From Streptomyces lunaelactis (lineage in GTDB: Bacteria > Actinomycetota > Actinomycetes > Streptomycetales > Streptomycetaceae): 64,000 nt of DNA. Position 1 is the first letter of the stretch. Each line of letters opens with the position of its first letter. The notes beneath the pieces are model-generated. The model was not told the origin of the DNA and made no database searches. It saw only the letters and a list, made by a program, of their open reading frames with translations. Position numbers and translations under genes: made by a program. The stretch is from positions 6,324,001-6,388,000 of the forward strand of contig NZ_CP026304.1 in the NCBI RefSeq assembly GCF_003054555.1. Reading direction: 5' to 3'. Shown here in pieces: positions 17,456 to 26,951 of the stretch.

Positions 17456-18361
17456 TCAGACGGCTCGGCCGTCATCCTTCTTGACTCCGGGCTCGGCGAC
17501 GGGCTCCTCGGCACCGGCCAGGTCGGCGCTGAGCACCGCGCCTGTGCTCTTCTTCGCGCGGCGCAGCCTGCGCTCCAGCCACGAGGCGAAGGTCGTGAGC
17601 ATCAGGTTGAGGATGATGTAGATCACCGCGACGACGATGAAGCTGGGGATGACGTTCGCGTAGTTCGCGGCGAGCGTGCCCCGAGCGTTCAGCAGCTCGG
17701 TGAAGGCCAGCACCGCCCCGCCGAGCGCGGTGTCCTTGACGATGACGACGAGCTGGCTGACCAGCGCCGGCAGCATCGCGGTCACAGACTGCGGCAGCAG
17801 GATGCTGGTCATCGTCTGACCCTTGCGCAGACCGATCGCCTTGGCCGCCTCCGTCTGGCCCTTGGGCAGCGACAGGATGCCCGCCCGAACGATCTCCGCC
17901 AGCACAGAGGCGTTGTACAGGACGAGGCCGGTGACCACGGCGTACAGCGGACGGACGTCACTGCTGATGCTGCCGGAGTTGGCGTAGAGCTGGTTCGCGA
18001 ACAGCATCAGAAGGAGGACCGGAATCGCGCGGAAGAACTCCACGACGACCGAGGCCGGGCCTCTGACCCAGCGGTGGTCGGACAACCGGGCGATGCCGAA
18101 GATCGCGCCCAGGGGCAGTGCGATGACCATCGCGAGGGCCGCAGCCTTCAACGTATTGGCGAGACCGGGCAGCAGATAGGTCGTCCAGGCCGGTGCCTCG
18201 GTGAACGGCTTCCACAGGGACCAATCGAGCTGTCCCTCGTCCGACATCACGCTGATGACCCACCAGATCCCCAGCGCAAGCAGCGCGAGGAATCCGACGG
18301 TGTAGACGATATTGCGGCGCTTGGCGCGGGGGCCAGGAGCGTCGTAGAGGACCGAGGTCAT
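17456..18361 (-). CDS. gluD: glutamate ABC transporter permease GluD
   Basis: A 301-residue inner-membrane permease of the His/Glu/Gln family. About 20 charged residues precede the first helix (about 20-40). The permease core with the EAA loop (EIVRAGILSLPKGQTEAAKAIGL) follows, and a basic/acidic tail ends it. It pairs with GluC to form the channel. Its ATG overlaps the gluC stop (ATGA at 18358-18361), so translation is coupled. Last gene of the gluABCD operon. Confidence 0.94.
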   Translation of the reverse strand: MTSVLYDAPGPRAKRRNIVYTVGFLALLALGIWWVISVMSDEGQLDWSLWKPFTEAPAWTTYLLPGLANTLKAAALAMVIALPLGAIFGIARLSDHRWVRGPASVVVEFFRAIPVLLLMLFANQLYANSGSISSDVRPLYAVVTGLVLYNASVLAEIVRAGILSLPKGQTEAAKAIGLRKGQTMTSILLPQSVTAMLPALVSQLVVIVKDTALGGAVLAFTELLNARGTLAANYANVIPSFIVVAVIYIILNLMLTTFASWLERRLRRAKKSTGAVLSADLAGAEEPVAEPGVKKDDGRAV

Positions 18362-19026
18362 CGCTTCACCGCCACACGCTTGCCGACCCAGCCGAGGAGG
18401 AGACCGGTGGGGAGAGTCAGAACCACGAAACCGAAGGCGAAGACCGCCGAGATGAGCACCAGCTGCGCTTCGTTCTCGATCATCTCCTTCATGAGCAGAG
18501 CCGCCTCCGCCACACCGATGGCCGCAGCGACCGTGGTGTTCTTGGTCAGGGCGATCAGCACATTGGTGAGCGGACCGACGACCGAGCGGAACGCCTGCGG
18601 AAGAACGACAGTCGTTAGCACCTGGGTGAAGCTCAGGCCGATGGCCCGCGCCGCCTCCGCCTGACCGACCGGCACCGTGTTGATGCCTGACCGCACGGCC
18701 TCGCAGACGAACGCCGCGGTGTAGGCCGCGAGCCCGAAGACAGCCAGCCGGAAGTACTTGGCGTCGAAGTCGTCGGCCGCGCCCAGCGTCATGCCGAAGA
18801 CATCGGCGAGACCGAGCGAGGAGAAGACGATGATCACGGTGAGCGGGATGTTCCGGACTACGTTCACATAGACCGTGCCGAACGCACGCATCAGGGGCAC
18901 CGGGCTCACGCGCATCGCGGCAAGGACGGTTCCCAGTACCAGGGAGCCGATTCCGGAGAGGACGGTGAGTTGCACCGTCACCCAGAACGCCCCGAGCAAG
19001 TCGTAACCTTCAAGAAAGTCGAACAC
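18358..19026 (-). CDS. gluC: glutamate ABC transporter permease GluC
   Basis: This 222-residue permease has five membrane segments and the EAA loop CEAVRSGINTVPVGQAEAARAIGL (interrupted here only for description). GTG 19026 (MFDFLEGYDLLGAF) is preferred to an upstream in-frame ATG at 19071 because GGGAG lies 5 bases before it and homology starts there. It overlaps gluD by 4 bases and follows gluB by 74 bases. Together with GluA, GluB and GluD it imports glutamate. Confidence 0.93.
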   Translation of the reverse strand: MFDFLEGYDLLGAFWVTVQLTVLSGIGSLVLGTVLAAMRVSPVPLMRAFGTVYVNVVRNIPLTVIIVFSSLGLADVFGMTLGAADDFDAKYFRLAVFGLAAYTAAFVCEAVRSGINTVPVGQAEAARAIGLSFTQVLTTVVLPQAFRSVVGPLTNVLIALTKNTTVAAAIGVAEAALLMKEMIENEAQLVLISAVFAFGFVVLTLPTGLLLGWVGKRVAVKR

Positions 19027-19100
19027 TGTCTCCCGCGCTTCCGCGTGTAGGAGGGCGCGGCACGCCGCCATCAGTGGCGGCGTGCCGTCTCAGCCCTGCT

Positions 19101-19931
19101 TCACTTGACGATGTTGCCGATCTTCGGGGCGGGCTCGTTCTTGTAGTTGGCCGGACCGAAGTTGTCCGTCACGGCCTTGTTCCAGGCCTTGTCCTTGACC
19201 ATCTTCTCGAGGGCGGCGTTGATCTTGTCGACCATCGCCTGGTCGCCCTTCTTGACGCCGATGCCGTAGTTCTCGTTGCTGAGCTTCAGACCGGCGAGCT
19301 TGAACTTGCCCTTGTACTGCTCCTGCGCCGCGAAGCCGGCGAGGATCGAGTCGTCCGTGGTCACCGCGTCGACAGCGCCGCTCTGGAGGGCAGCCATGCA
19401 CTCCGAGTACGTGCCGACCTGCTGCAGCTGGGCGTTCGGCGCGAAGTCCTTCTTCACGTTCTGGGCGGACGTGGAGCCGGTGACGGAGCAGAGCTTCTTG
19501 CCGTTGAGGTCCTCGCCCTTCGCGACGTTGTCGTCGGACCGGATCAGCAGGTCCTGGTGGGCGAGCAGGTAGGGGCCGGCGAAGTCGACCTTCTGCTTGC
19601 GCTCGTCGTTGATCGAGTACGTGGCGGCGATGAAGTCCACGTCGCCGCGGGCCAGCGCGGTCTCGCGGTCGGCGCTCTTCGTCTCCTTGAACTCGACGTT
19701 GTCGTAGCCGAGCTCCTTGGCGACGTAGTTCGCCACGTCGACGTCGAAGCCGGTGAACTTGCCGTCAGGCGTCTTCAGGCCGAGGCCCGGCTGGTCGTAC
19801 TTGATGCCGACCGTGATCTTCTTGCCGCCCCCGTCGCCCGAGCCGCTGTCGCTGTCCGAGCCGCAGGCGGTGGCGGTCAGGGCAAGCGCGAACACGGTGG
19901 CCGTGGCGGCTGTGACCTTGTGAAGCTTCAT
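19101..19931 (-). CDS. gluB: glutamate-binding lipoprotein GluB
   Basis: A 276-residue extracellular solute-binding protein, family 3. The signal peptide (MKLHKVTAATATVFALALTA) ends in the lipobox LTATAC at about residues 18-23, so it is a membrane-anchored lipoprotein. A Ser/Asp/Gly-rich linker follows, then the two-lobed domain with the family signature GFDVDVANYVAKELG near 62 and ARGDVDFIAATYSI. It captures glutamate for GluCD. Gap to gluA is 52 bases. Confidence 0.95.
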   Translation of the reverse strand: MKLHKVTAATATVFALALTATACGSDSDSGSGDGGGKKITVGIKYDQPGLGLKTPDGKFTGFDVDVANYVAKELGYDNVEFKETKSADRETALARGDVDFIAATYSINDERKQKVDFAGPYLLAHQDLLIRSDDNVAKGEDLNGKKLCSVTGSTSAQNVKKDFAPNAQLQQVGTYSECMAALQSGAVDAVTTDDSILAGFAAQEQYKGKFKLAGLKLSNENYGIGVKKGDQAMVDKINAALEKMVKDKAWNKAVTDNFGPANYKNEPAPKIGNIVK

Positions 19932-19983
19932 GATGACTTCCCTAGAGTTGACGCGAAGTGATGTGGATCGGGGGATCCAGGAC

Positions 19984-20769
19984 TCAGTGGTGAAGGATCT
20001 TCGACAGGAAGTCCTTGGCCCGGTCGCTGCGCGGGTTGCTGAAGAACTCCTCGGGTGTGGCCTCTTCGACGATCTTGCCGTCCGCCATGAACACGACCCG
20101 GTTCGCGGCCGAGCGGGCGAAGCCCATCTCGTGTGTGACGACCACCATTGTCATCCCCTCCCGCGCCAGCTGCTGCATGACCTCGAGAACCTCGTTGATC
20201 ATCTCGGGGTCGAGGGCCGACGTCGGCTCGTCGAACAGCATGACCTTGGGGTCCATCGCCAGCGCCCGCGCGATCGCGACGCGCTGCTGCTGGCCGCCAG
20301 AGAGCTGGGCCGGGTACTTATCGGCCTGCTCGGCGACACCCACCCGGTCGAGCAGGGCGCGCGCCTTCTCCGTGGCAGCCTTCTTGTCCATCTTGCGGAC
20401 CTTGACCTGGCCCAGCGTCACGTTCTCCAGCACGGTCTTGTGCGCGAAGAGGTTGAACGACTGGAACACCATGCCGACATCGGCGCGGAGCCTGGCGAGC
20501 TCCTTGCCCTCCTGGGGCAACGGCTTGCCGTCGATCGTGATGTCGCCGGAGTCGATCGTCTCCAGACGGTTGACGGCGCGGCACAGCGTGGACTTTCCGG
20601 ACCCGGACGGTCCGATCACCACCACGACCTCGCCGCGGGTGATCGTCAGGTCGATGTCCTGGAGTACATGCAACGCGCCGAAGTGCTTGTTCACGTTGCT
20701 CAGCACGACCAGGTCGCCCGCTGCGGGTACGGCGTCGTCGGCGCCCTTGGTCACTGACACTCCGCTCAT
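19984..20769 (-). CDS. gluA: glutamate ABC transporter ATP-binding protein GluA
   Basis: A 261-residue ATPase with Walker [10 protein letters not shown], signature [10 protein letters not shown] and Walker [13 protein letters not shown]. It is the first gene of gluABCD. ATG 20769 gives an N-terminal extension of about 18 residues before the usual [16 protein letters not shown] start; a GTG at position 5 of the protein is an alternative. It energises glutamate import. Confidence 0.95.
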   Translation of the reverse strand: MSGVSVTKGADDAVPAAGDLVVLSNVNKHFGALHVLQDIDLTITRGEVVVVIGPSGSGKSTLCRAVNRLETIDSGDITIDGKPLPQEGKELARLRADVGMVFQSFNLFAHKTVLENVTLGQVKVRKMDKKAATEKARALLDRVGVAEQADKYPAQLSGGQQQRVAIARALAMDPKVMLFDEPTSALDPEMINEVLEVMQQLAREGMTMVVVTHEMGFARSAANRVVFMADGKIVEEATPEEFFSNPRSDRAKDFLSKILHH

Positions 20770-21071
20770 CGGCTTCTTGCTCCGTCCTCCTCGGTTGGGA
20801 GGACCCTATTCACGTGGTGCGACCAGCGTCATTACATCTGAGGGAGAATTGAGCATAACGATCCGGCCTCAAGCGGACACTATGTGTGAACAGGGCCTTC
20901 GTCGGCGTACCGGGTGGGTAACGGAAACCATCATGTAACGGGAAGCCCCTTGACTGACAGGCAGACATCCGCCTTGATGCCCTGGGTACGTCGGACGACC
21001 ACAAGACGTACGCCAGACGACCGCAGGACAGACGACCGCAGGACAGACGACCGCACGACCGGAGGGGGGCC
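20770..21071. other. gluA-response regulator divergent intergenic region
   Basis: The 302 bases between divergent gluA and the OmpR-type regulator gene include an AT-richer stretch at 20820-20900 likely to hold the glu promoter, and a tandem repeat next to the regulator start. No gene is seen. Confidence 0.5.
21015..21059 (+). repeat. three tandem 15-bp repeats
   Basis: AGACGACCGCAGGAC occurs at 21015-21029 and 21030-21044, and a third copy at 21045-21059 differs by one base. The array ends 12 bases before the response-regulator ATG, so it lies in the 5' untranslated region or promoter. It could be slippage or repeated binding sites. Confidence 0.85.
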
Positions 21072-21779
21072 ATGAGACTGCTGCTGGTCGAGGACGACGA
21101 CCACGTTGCCGCCGCCCTGTCAGCCGTGCTCGCCAAGCACGGCTTCGATGTCGTGCACGCTCGCAACGGCGAGGAGGCGCTGCAGGCCGTCCTGCCCGCC
21201 AAGCACCCCGACAAGCCGCCCTTCGGGGTCGTACTTCTCGATCTGGGGCTGCCCGACCAGGACGGCTACCAGGTGTGCGGCAAGATCAGGAAGCTCACCT
21301 CGACCCCTGTGATCATGGTGACCGCGCGGGCCGACGTCCGCTCCCGGATTCACGGGCTCAATCTCGGGGCCGACGACTATGTCGTCAAGCCGTACGACAC
21401 GGGTGAGCTGCTCGCCCGTATCCACGCCGTCAGCCGGCGCAACGCGCCCGGTGACGAGGCCGGTGCGGCCGGCCCCGAGCACGCCCTGCGGCTCGGCCCG
21501 GTCATCATCGAGCTCTCCACCCGCCGGGTCAGCGTCGACGGCGAGGCGGTGCAGCTGACCCGCAAGGAGTTCGATCTGCTCGCGCTGCTCGCCCAGCGGC
21601 CCGGGGTCGTCTTCCGCCGGGAGCAGATCATCAGCGAGGTGTGGCGGACCAGCTGGGAAGGGACCGGCCGCACGCTCGAGGTACATGTGGCGTCCCTGCG
21701 CTCCAAGCTGCGGATGCCCGCCCTGATCGAGACCGTGCGCGGAGTCGGCTACCGGCTCGTCGCCCCCGCCGGCGCGTAA
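21072..21779 (+). CDS. OmpR/PhoB-family response regulator
   Basis: A 235-residue protein with a receiver domain carrying acidic Glu7-Asp8 and phospho-acceptor Asp57 (VVLLDLGLPD). The signalling lysine is in DDYVVKPYDTGELL. The winged-helix DNA-binding domain from about 135 has RKEFDLLALLAQRPG and VHVASLRSKL. ATG 21072 follows GGAGGGGGG. It forms an operon with the kinase 15 bases downstream. The partner operon gluABCD is divergent; control of it is possible but not shown. Confidence 0.95.
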   Translation: MRLLLVEDDDHVAAALSAVLAKHGFDVVHARNGEEALQAVLPAKHPDKPPFGVVLLDLGLPDQDGYQVCGKIRKLTSTPVIMVTARADVRSRIHGLNLGADDYVVKPYDTGELLARIHAVSRRNAPGDEAGAAGPEHALRLGPVIIELSTRRVSVDGEAVQLTRKEFDLLALLAQRPGVVFRREQIISEVWRTSWEGTGRTLEVHVASLRSKLRMPALIETVRGVGYRLVAPAGA

Positions 21780-21794
21780 GGCCCGTAACCCCAG

Positions 21795-23186
21795 GTGCGT
21801 ACCCGACTCCTCCCCCTGCTCATCGTCCTCATGGCGGGCGTGCTGCTCGCGCTCGGCTTCCCGCTCGCCGTGAGCGTCGCCGCCGCGCAGCAGCAGCGGG
21901 TCGTCGTCGACCGGATTGACGACACGGTGCGCTTCGCGGCGCTGGCCCAGTTCGTCACCGAGAGCTCCGGAATGGACGAGCGGCGCTCCACGCTCCAGGA
22001 GCAGCTCGATCGCTACCACGACACGTACGGCATCAAGGCGGGTGTCTTCACCCGCGACGGCGACGACATCGCCCGCGCCCCGGAGAACTGGTCCGTGCCG
22101 CGCAGCGGCGAGGGCCGTGAGGCATTCCAGGAGGCACTCTCGGGCCGGCGCAGCCAGGACCCGCCGCAGGTCTGGCCGTGGCAGCAGGGCGGCCGGCTCG
22201 TCGTCGCCTCACCCGTCGTGCGGGACGGGGACGTCGTCGCCGTCGTGTTCACCGACTCGCCCACCAGTCAGCTGCGTTCACGCGTCCTGACGGGCTGGCT
22301 GCTGATCGCGGCCGGCGAGGGCGTGGCGATGCTGGTCGCCGTCGGTGCGGCCTTCCGCCTCACGGGCTGGGTACTGCGGCCCGTACGGGTCCTTGACGCG
22401 GCCACCCACGGCATCGCGACCGGGCAGATGAATTCGCGCGTCGCGGCGGCGAGCGGACCTCCGGAACTCAGACGCCTGGCCCGCTCGTTCAACGAGATGG
22501 CGGACAACGTCGAAGAAGTACTGGAACAGCAGCGGGCGTTCGTCGCCGACGCCTCCCACCAGCTGCGCAACCCGCTCGCCGCACTGCTGCTCCGTATCGA
22601 GCTCCTCGCCCTCGAACTTCCCGAGGGCAACGAGGAGATCGCTTCGGTCCGCACCGAGGGCAAGCGCCTCGCCCAGGTCCTCGACGACCTGCTGGACCTC
22701 GCGCTGGCCGAGCACGCCCCCGCGGACCTCCAGCTCACCGACATCGGCGAACTGGCCGCCGAGCGGGTCGCGGCCTGGCGTCCCCTCGCCGAGGAGAAGG
22801 GCGTCCGGCTGACCGAACAGGGTGCGGCGGTCACCGCCTGGGCCGACCCGGTGGCGCTCTCCAGCGCTCTGGACGCGGTGATCGACAACGCCCTGAAGTT
22901 CACACCGCCGGGCGAGGAGGTCATCGTCTCGGTCGCCTCCAACGGCACGACCTCGAAGGTCGTGATCACCGACGGTGGTCCTGGCCTGACCGACGAGGAG
23001 CTGGTCCGTATCGGTGACCGCTTCTGGCGCAGCGGGCGTCATCAGAACGTGAAGGGCTCGGGTCTCGGCCTGTCGATCTCGCGCGCGCTGCTGGCCGCCG
23101 GCGGCGGCTCGATCGCGTACGAGCACCACGAGCCGCGCGGGCTGCGGGTGACGGTCACCGTCCCGCGTACCTCTCCGACGGCCTGA
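21795..23186 (+). CDS. HAMP-containing sensor histidine kinase
   Basis: A 463-residue kinase with transmembrane helices at about 5-27 and 163-186 around an extracytoplasmic sensor of about 135 residues. A HAMP region, the HisKA helix FVADASHQLRNPLAAL (phospho-His near 255) and an ATPase domain (DNALKFTPPGEE, GSGLGLSISRALL) follow. GTG 21795 is the start. It partners the upstream response regulator. The sensor sequence gives no ligand clue. Confidence 0.95.
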   Translation: MRTRLLPLLIVLMAGVLLALGFPLAVSVAAAQQQRVVVDRIDDTVRFAALAQFVTESSGMDERRSTLQEQLDRYHDTYGIKAGVFTRDGDDIARAPENWSVPRSGEGREAFQEALSGRRSQDPPQVWPWQQGGRLVVASPVVRDGDVVAVVFTDSPTSQLRSRVLTGWLLIAAGEGVAMLVAVGAAFRLTGWVLRPVRVLDAATHGIATGQMNSRVAAASGPPELRRLARSFNEMADNVEEVLEQQRAFVADASHQLRNPLAALLLRIELLALELPEGNEEIASVRTEGKRLAQVLDDLLDLALAEHAPADLQLTDIGELAAERVAAWRPLAEEKGVRLTEQGAAVTAWADPVALSSALDAVIDNALKFTPPGEEVIVSVASNGTTSKVVITDGGPGLTDEELVRIGDRFWRSGRHQNVKGSGLGLSISRALLAAGGGSIAYEHHEPRGLRVTVTVPRTSPTA

Positions 23187-23203
23187 CTGCTCCGGTATGA
23201 CTG

Positions 23204-24202
23204 CTACGGCTTGACCGAGCGGTAGTAGCGCCGGGCTCCCTCGTGCAGCGGCAGCGGATCGGTGTAGACCGCGGTCCGCAGATCGACCAGCTGCGCCGGG
23301 TGCACCGTGTTGCCGATACGGTCCCGGCTCTTGATCACCGTACGGGTGAAGCCCTCGGTCATCGCCGGATCCATCCGGTCGGTGGTGACCAGCAGATTCG
23401 CCACCGCAACCGTCGGTACGGGCACCCCGCTCTGCGCCTGCAGATAGGCGTCGGCAGGCATCACCGCCGAGCGGTAGTAGCTGGTCGCGTCGCCCGTGGC
23501 GTGCAGCTTGTCGACGAGATCGGCCTCGAGCGGGATCAGCCGGATCTGGAAGCGCTCGGACAGGTCCTGAATGGTGCTGGTGGGCAGCCCGCCCGACCAG
23601 AAGAAGGCATCGAGCTCGTCGGCCTCCAGCAGCCCCGGCACGGTGTCGATCCCGGCCGGGACCCGAGTGATGTCCCGCGTCGGATCGATCCCCGAGGCCT
23701 TCAGTAGCCGCTCGGCGATCAGCCGCACACCCGACCCCTCAGGCCCGATCCCCACCCGCTTGCCGCGAAGATCGCGGGCGGACCTCACGGGGGAGTCGCG
23801 AGGGACGACGAGCTGTACGTAGTCGTCGTACAGCCGGGCGCAGCCGCGCAGCCGGTCGGCACCCGGCTTGCGGTCGCGCTTGTACTTGGCGACCGCGTCG
23901 GCGGTCGCGATCGTGAAGTCGGCCTCGCCGGCCGCCACCCGCGCGATGTTCTGCTGCGAGCCCTCACTGGTCCGCAGATCGATCTCCACGTCCGGCAGAT
24001 CTTGGGCGAGGGCCTGCTTCAGCAGCACGCCGTACCGCTGATAGACCCCGCTCTGGACGCCCGTACTGAAGGTGAGCGTCCCGCTCGGCGACGACTTCCC
24101 GAAGGGCAGCAGCCACCACAGCAGCAGCCCGAACACCACCAGGGCGGCGGCCGACCCCTGCAGGGCACGGCGGCGGCTGAGACGGGAGAGGGCCGGGAGC
24201 AT
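23204..24202 (-). CDS. TAXI-family solute-binding protein (TRAP-type)
   Basis: A 332-residue protein. ATG 24202 begins MLPALSRLSRRRALQG; a membrane anchor at about 15-32 precedes a periplasmic-binding domain with the TAXI-type GVQSGVYQRYGVLL and DLRGKRVGIGPEGSGVRL motifs. TAXI proteins bind small organic acids for TRAP transporters. No TRAP permease gene is nearby, so it may work with a distant permease or serve as a sensor. Convergent with the kinase gene (17 bases apart) and divergent from miaB. Confidence 0.88.
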   Translation of the reverse strand: MLPALSRLSRRRALQGSAAALVVFGLLLWWLLPFGKSSPSGTLTFSTGVQSGVYQRYGVLLKQALAQDLPDVEIDLRTSEGSQQNIARVAAGEADFTIATADAVAKYKRDRKPGADRLRGCARLYDDYVQLVVPRDSPVRSARDLRGKRVGIGPEGSGVRLIAERLLKASGIDPTRDITRVPAGIDTVPGLLEADELDAFFWSGGLPTSTIQDLSERFQIRLIPLEADLVDKLHATGDATSYYRSAVMPADAYLQAQSGVPVPTVAVANLLVTTDRMDPAMTEGFTRTVIKSRDRIGNTVHPAQLVDLRTAVYTDPLPLHEGARRYYRSVKP

Positions 24203-24300
24203 GGCGCGATCCTGCCAGCTCACTCCGTGTGATGGCCAGGCCCTGCCTCGTGGAAGGCTGAGGCCGAGCGTCGGTGCGACCCCGTACCCTGGTGGGCGCG

Positions 24301-25791
24301 ATGAGTGCGAAAACATACGAGGTGCGCACCTACGGGTGTCAGATGAACGTCCACGACTCCGAGCGCCTGTCCGGCCTGCTGGAGGACGCCGGCTATGTCC
24401 GTGCGCCCGCGGGCGCCGACGGTGATGCCGATGTCGTCGTCTTCAACACCTGCGCGGTGCGGGAGAACGCAGACAACAAGCTGTACGGCAATCTCGGCCG
24501 GCTCGCGCCGATGAAGACCAAGCGGCCCGGTATGCAGATCGCCGTCGGCGGCTGCCTGGCCCAGAAGGACCGCGACACCATCGTCACCAGGGCGCCGTGG
24601 GTCGACGTCGTCTTCGGTACGCACAACATCGGCAAGCTGCCGGTGCTCCTGGAGCGCGCCCGTATCCAGGAAGAGGCGCAGGTCGAGATCGCGGAGTCGC
24701 TCGAGGCCTTCCCCTCGACACTGCCGACCCGCCGTGAGTCCGCGTACGCCGCGTGGGTCTCCATCTCGGTCGGCTGCAACAACACCTGCACCTTCTGCAT
24801 CGTCCCGGCGCTGCGCGGCAAGGAGAAGGACCGGCGGCCCGGCGACATCCTGGCCGAGGTCGAGGCGCTCGTCGCGGAGGGCGTTTCCGAGATCACCCTG
24901 CTCGGTCAGAACGTCAACGCGTACGGCTCCGACATCGGCGACCGCGAGGCGTTCTCCAAGCTGCTGCGCGCCTGCGGGAAGGTCGAGGGGCTCGAGCGCG
25001 TGCGCTTCACCTCGCCGCACCCCCGCGACTTCACGGACGACGTGATCGCGGCGATGGCCCAGACCCCGAACGTCATGCCGCAGCTCCACATGCCGCTGCA
25101 GTCCGGCTCCGACACGGTGCTGAAGGCGATGCGCCGCTCGTACCGGCAGGAGCGCTTCCTCGGCATCATCGAGAAGGTGCGTGCCGAGATCCCGCACGCG
25201 GCCATCTCCACCGACATCATCGTGGGCTTCCCCGGCGAGACCGAGGAGGACTTCGAGCAGACCATGCACGCCGTGCGCGAGGCCCGCTTCGCGAACGCCT
25301 TCACCTTCCAGTACTCCAAGCGCCCCGGCACCCCGGCGGCGGAGATGGACGGGCAGATCCCCAAGGCGGTCGTCCAGGAGCGCTATATGCGCCTGGTCGC
25401 CCTCCAGGAGGAGATCTCCTGGGAGGAGAACAAGAAGCAGGTCGGCCGGACGCTGGAGATCATGGTCGCCGAGGGGGAGGGCCGCAAGGACGGTGCGACG
25501 CACCGCCTTTCGGGCCGGGCGCCCGACAACCGGCTGGTCCACTTCACCAAGCCGGACGAGGAGGTGCGCCCCGGCGATGTGGTCACAGTCGAGATCAGCT
25601 ACGCCGCTCCGCACCACCTGCTCGCCGAGGGTGCTGTCCAGTCGGTACGCCGCACCCGCGCGGGCGACGCCTGGGAGAAGCGCAACGCCGCGGCGGCCGA
25701 GAAGCCGGCCGGAGTGATGCTGGGGCTGCCGAAGATCGGCGTACCGGAGCCGCTGCCGGTGGCGGCCGCCCCGGGCTGCGGCTGCGACTGA
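24301..25791 (+). CDS. miaB: tRNA methylthiotransferase MiaB
   Basis: The 496-residue radical-SAM enzyme adds a methylthio group to i6A37 of tRNAs. The N-terminal domain binds one Fe-S cluster through TYGCQM, FNTCAV and GGCLAQ. The radical-SAM motif CNNTCTFC is at about residues 157-164. A C-terminal TRAM domain (from about 375) binds tRNA, and the tail ends APGCGCD. ATG 24301 is chosen because homology starts at [11 protein letters not shown]. miaA, making its substrate, lies 3 kb downstream. Confidence 0.97.
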   Translation: MSAKTYEVRTYGCQMNVHDSERLSGLLEDAGYVRAPAGADGDADVVVFNTCAVRENADNKLYGNLGRLAPMKTKRPGMQIAVGGCLAQKDRDTIVTRAPWVDVVFGTHNIGKLPVLLERARIQEEAQVEIAESLEAFPSTLPTRRESAYAAWVSISVGCNNTCTFCIVPALRGKEKDRRPGDILAEVEALVAEGVSEITLLGQNVNAYGSDIGDREAFSKLLRACGKVEGLERVRFTSPHPRDFTDDVIAAMAQTPNVMPQLHMPLQSGSDTVLKAMRRSYRQERFLGIIEKVRAEIPHAAISTDIIVGFPGETEEDFEQTMHAVREARFANAFTFQYSKRPGTPAAEMDGQIPKAVVQERYMRLVALQEEISWEENKKQVGRTLEIMVAEGEGRKDGATHRLSGRAPDNRLVHFTKPDEEVRPGDVVTVEISYAAPHHLLAEGAVQSVRRTRAGDAWEKRNAAAAEKPAGVMLGLPKIGVPEPLPVAAAPGCGCD

Positions 25792-25861
25792 CTCACCTCT
25801 CGGGGAGTTGGGCATACGCCTGCTCCGGGTGCCGGTCCGAGCACGGACTAGGCTGCCGATC

Positions 25862-26569
25862 ATGCTTGTCGCCGCCGCCGTGTGCCCCTGCCCGCCGCTG
25901 CTCGTGCCCGACGTCGCCGCCGGCGCCGCGTCCGAACTCGACGCCGCGCGGAACGCGTGCGCGGACGCTCTCGGGGTGCTCGCCGCCGCCCGGCCCGACC
26001 TCATGGTCGTGGTCGGACCGGCCGGACAGGACGGCCGCGGGCCGCATCCCGCGGGCGCGACCGGGAACTTCCACGGGTTCGGTGTGGACTTCGAGGTACG
26101 GCTGGGAGAGGGAGAGGCCCAGGAACGGCCGCTGCCTCCCTCCCTGGCCGTCGGAGCCTGGCTGCTCGCCCGTGCGCAGTGGGCGGATGCGCCGGTGGAG
26201 GGCCTCGGCGTCGGGGAACGGCTCGCCGGTGAGCGCTGCGTGGCCGTCGGGCGGGAGCTCGCAGCCCGCGCGGAACGCGTCGCGCTGCTGGTGATGGGTG
26301 ACGGCAGCGCCTGCCGCACCCTGAAGGCCCCCGGCTATCTCGACGAGCGGGCCGCGGACTTCGACCGGGAGGCCGCGCGCGCCCTGGGCGCGGCCGACGT
26401 CGAGGCACTCAAGGCGCTGGACGTGTCACTCGCGTACGAACTCAAGGCGGCGGGGCGCGCGCCCTGGCAGGTGCTCGGGGGAGCAGCCGATGGCGCGGGA
26501 CTGGCCGGACAGCTGCTGTACGAGGACGCCCCGTACGGCGTCGGCTACTTCGTCGCCGCCTGGTCGTAG
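25862..26569 (+). CDS. class III extradiol dioxygenase (LigB)-like protein
   Basis: A 235-residue protein beginning MLVAAAVCPCPPLLVPDVA. It has the fold pattern of the LigB/Memo-like superfamily, with VVVGPAGQD and LLVMGDGSACRTLKAP segments. The histidines that bind iron in true dioxygenases are not obvious, so activity is doubtful. It is conserved between miaB and miaA in streptomycetes. ATG 25862 is 70 bases after miaB, probably the same operon. Confidence 0.75.
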   Translation: MLVAAAVCPCPPLLVPDVAAGAASELDAARNACADALGVLAAARPDLMVVVGPAGQDGRGPHPAGATGNFHGFGVDFEVRLGEGEAQERPLPPSLAVGAWLLARAQWADAPVEGLGVGERLAGERCVAVGRELAARAERVALLVMGDGSACRTLKAPGYLDERAADFDREAARALGAADVEALKALDVSLAYELKAAGRAPWQVLGGAADGAGLAGQLLYEDAPYGVGYFVAAWS

Positions 26570-26633
26570 CGGACGACGCGAGGGGCCGGACCCTGGGGAG
26601 TACCCGGCGGACGGTACCAGGACAAACGCACAA

Positions 26634-26675
26634 CGGCGGACGGCCGCGGAGGAAGTCCTCCGCGGCCGTCCGCCG
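26634..26675. terminator. strong bidirectional terminator hairpin
   Basis: A near-uninterrupted 20-bp stem (left arm 26634-26653) with a minimal two-base centre lies between the convergent LigB-like gene and the antitoxin-type gene. GC-rich and without a T-run. Confidence 0.85.
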
Positions 26676-26682
26676 GTGAATA

Positions 26683-26919
26683 TCAGGCCGCCGGCGGAGT
26701 GCCGCCGCCGTCCTTGTGGGCGATGCGCCCCAGGGCGTCCTTGGCCTTGCCGGTGCCAGTCTCGATCTTGCTGCTGTACTTGCCCTTGGTCTTTTTGTCG
26801 ACCGACTTAGCGGCTCTCTCCAGACCGTGCTCGATCTTGCCCCCGTGCTGGTGCGCGAGGCCGGAGACCTTGTCCTTGGCCGGGGCGAGCTTGGCCTTCA
26901 GCGTGTCCATGAAGCCCAT
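26683..26919 (-). CDS. MT0933/Rv0909-type antitoxin homologue
   Basis: A 78-residue, lysine-rich, helical protein starting MGFMDTLKAKLAPAKDKV. It matches the actinobacterial family named after Mycobacterium MT0933, annotated as the antitoxin of a type II pair. No toxin gene adjoins it: the only gene upstream on the strand is the 88-residue acidic protein, which does not look like a toxin. The family is often solitary in streptomycetes and may bind DNA or membranes instead. Confidence 0.75.
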   Translation of the reverse strand: MGFMDTLKAKLAPAKDKVSGLAHQHGGKIEHGLERAAKSVDKKTKGKYSSKIETGTGKAKDALGRIAHKDGGGTPPAA

Positions 26920-26951
26920 GGGCCACCTTCCCTGTGTTCCCTCGCCGGGGA

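Noticed and set aside
21015..21059. CRISPR array from the tandem repeats
   Set aside because: Repeats are contiguous without spacers, and there are no cas genes; the same holds for 33653-33715.
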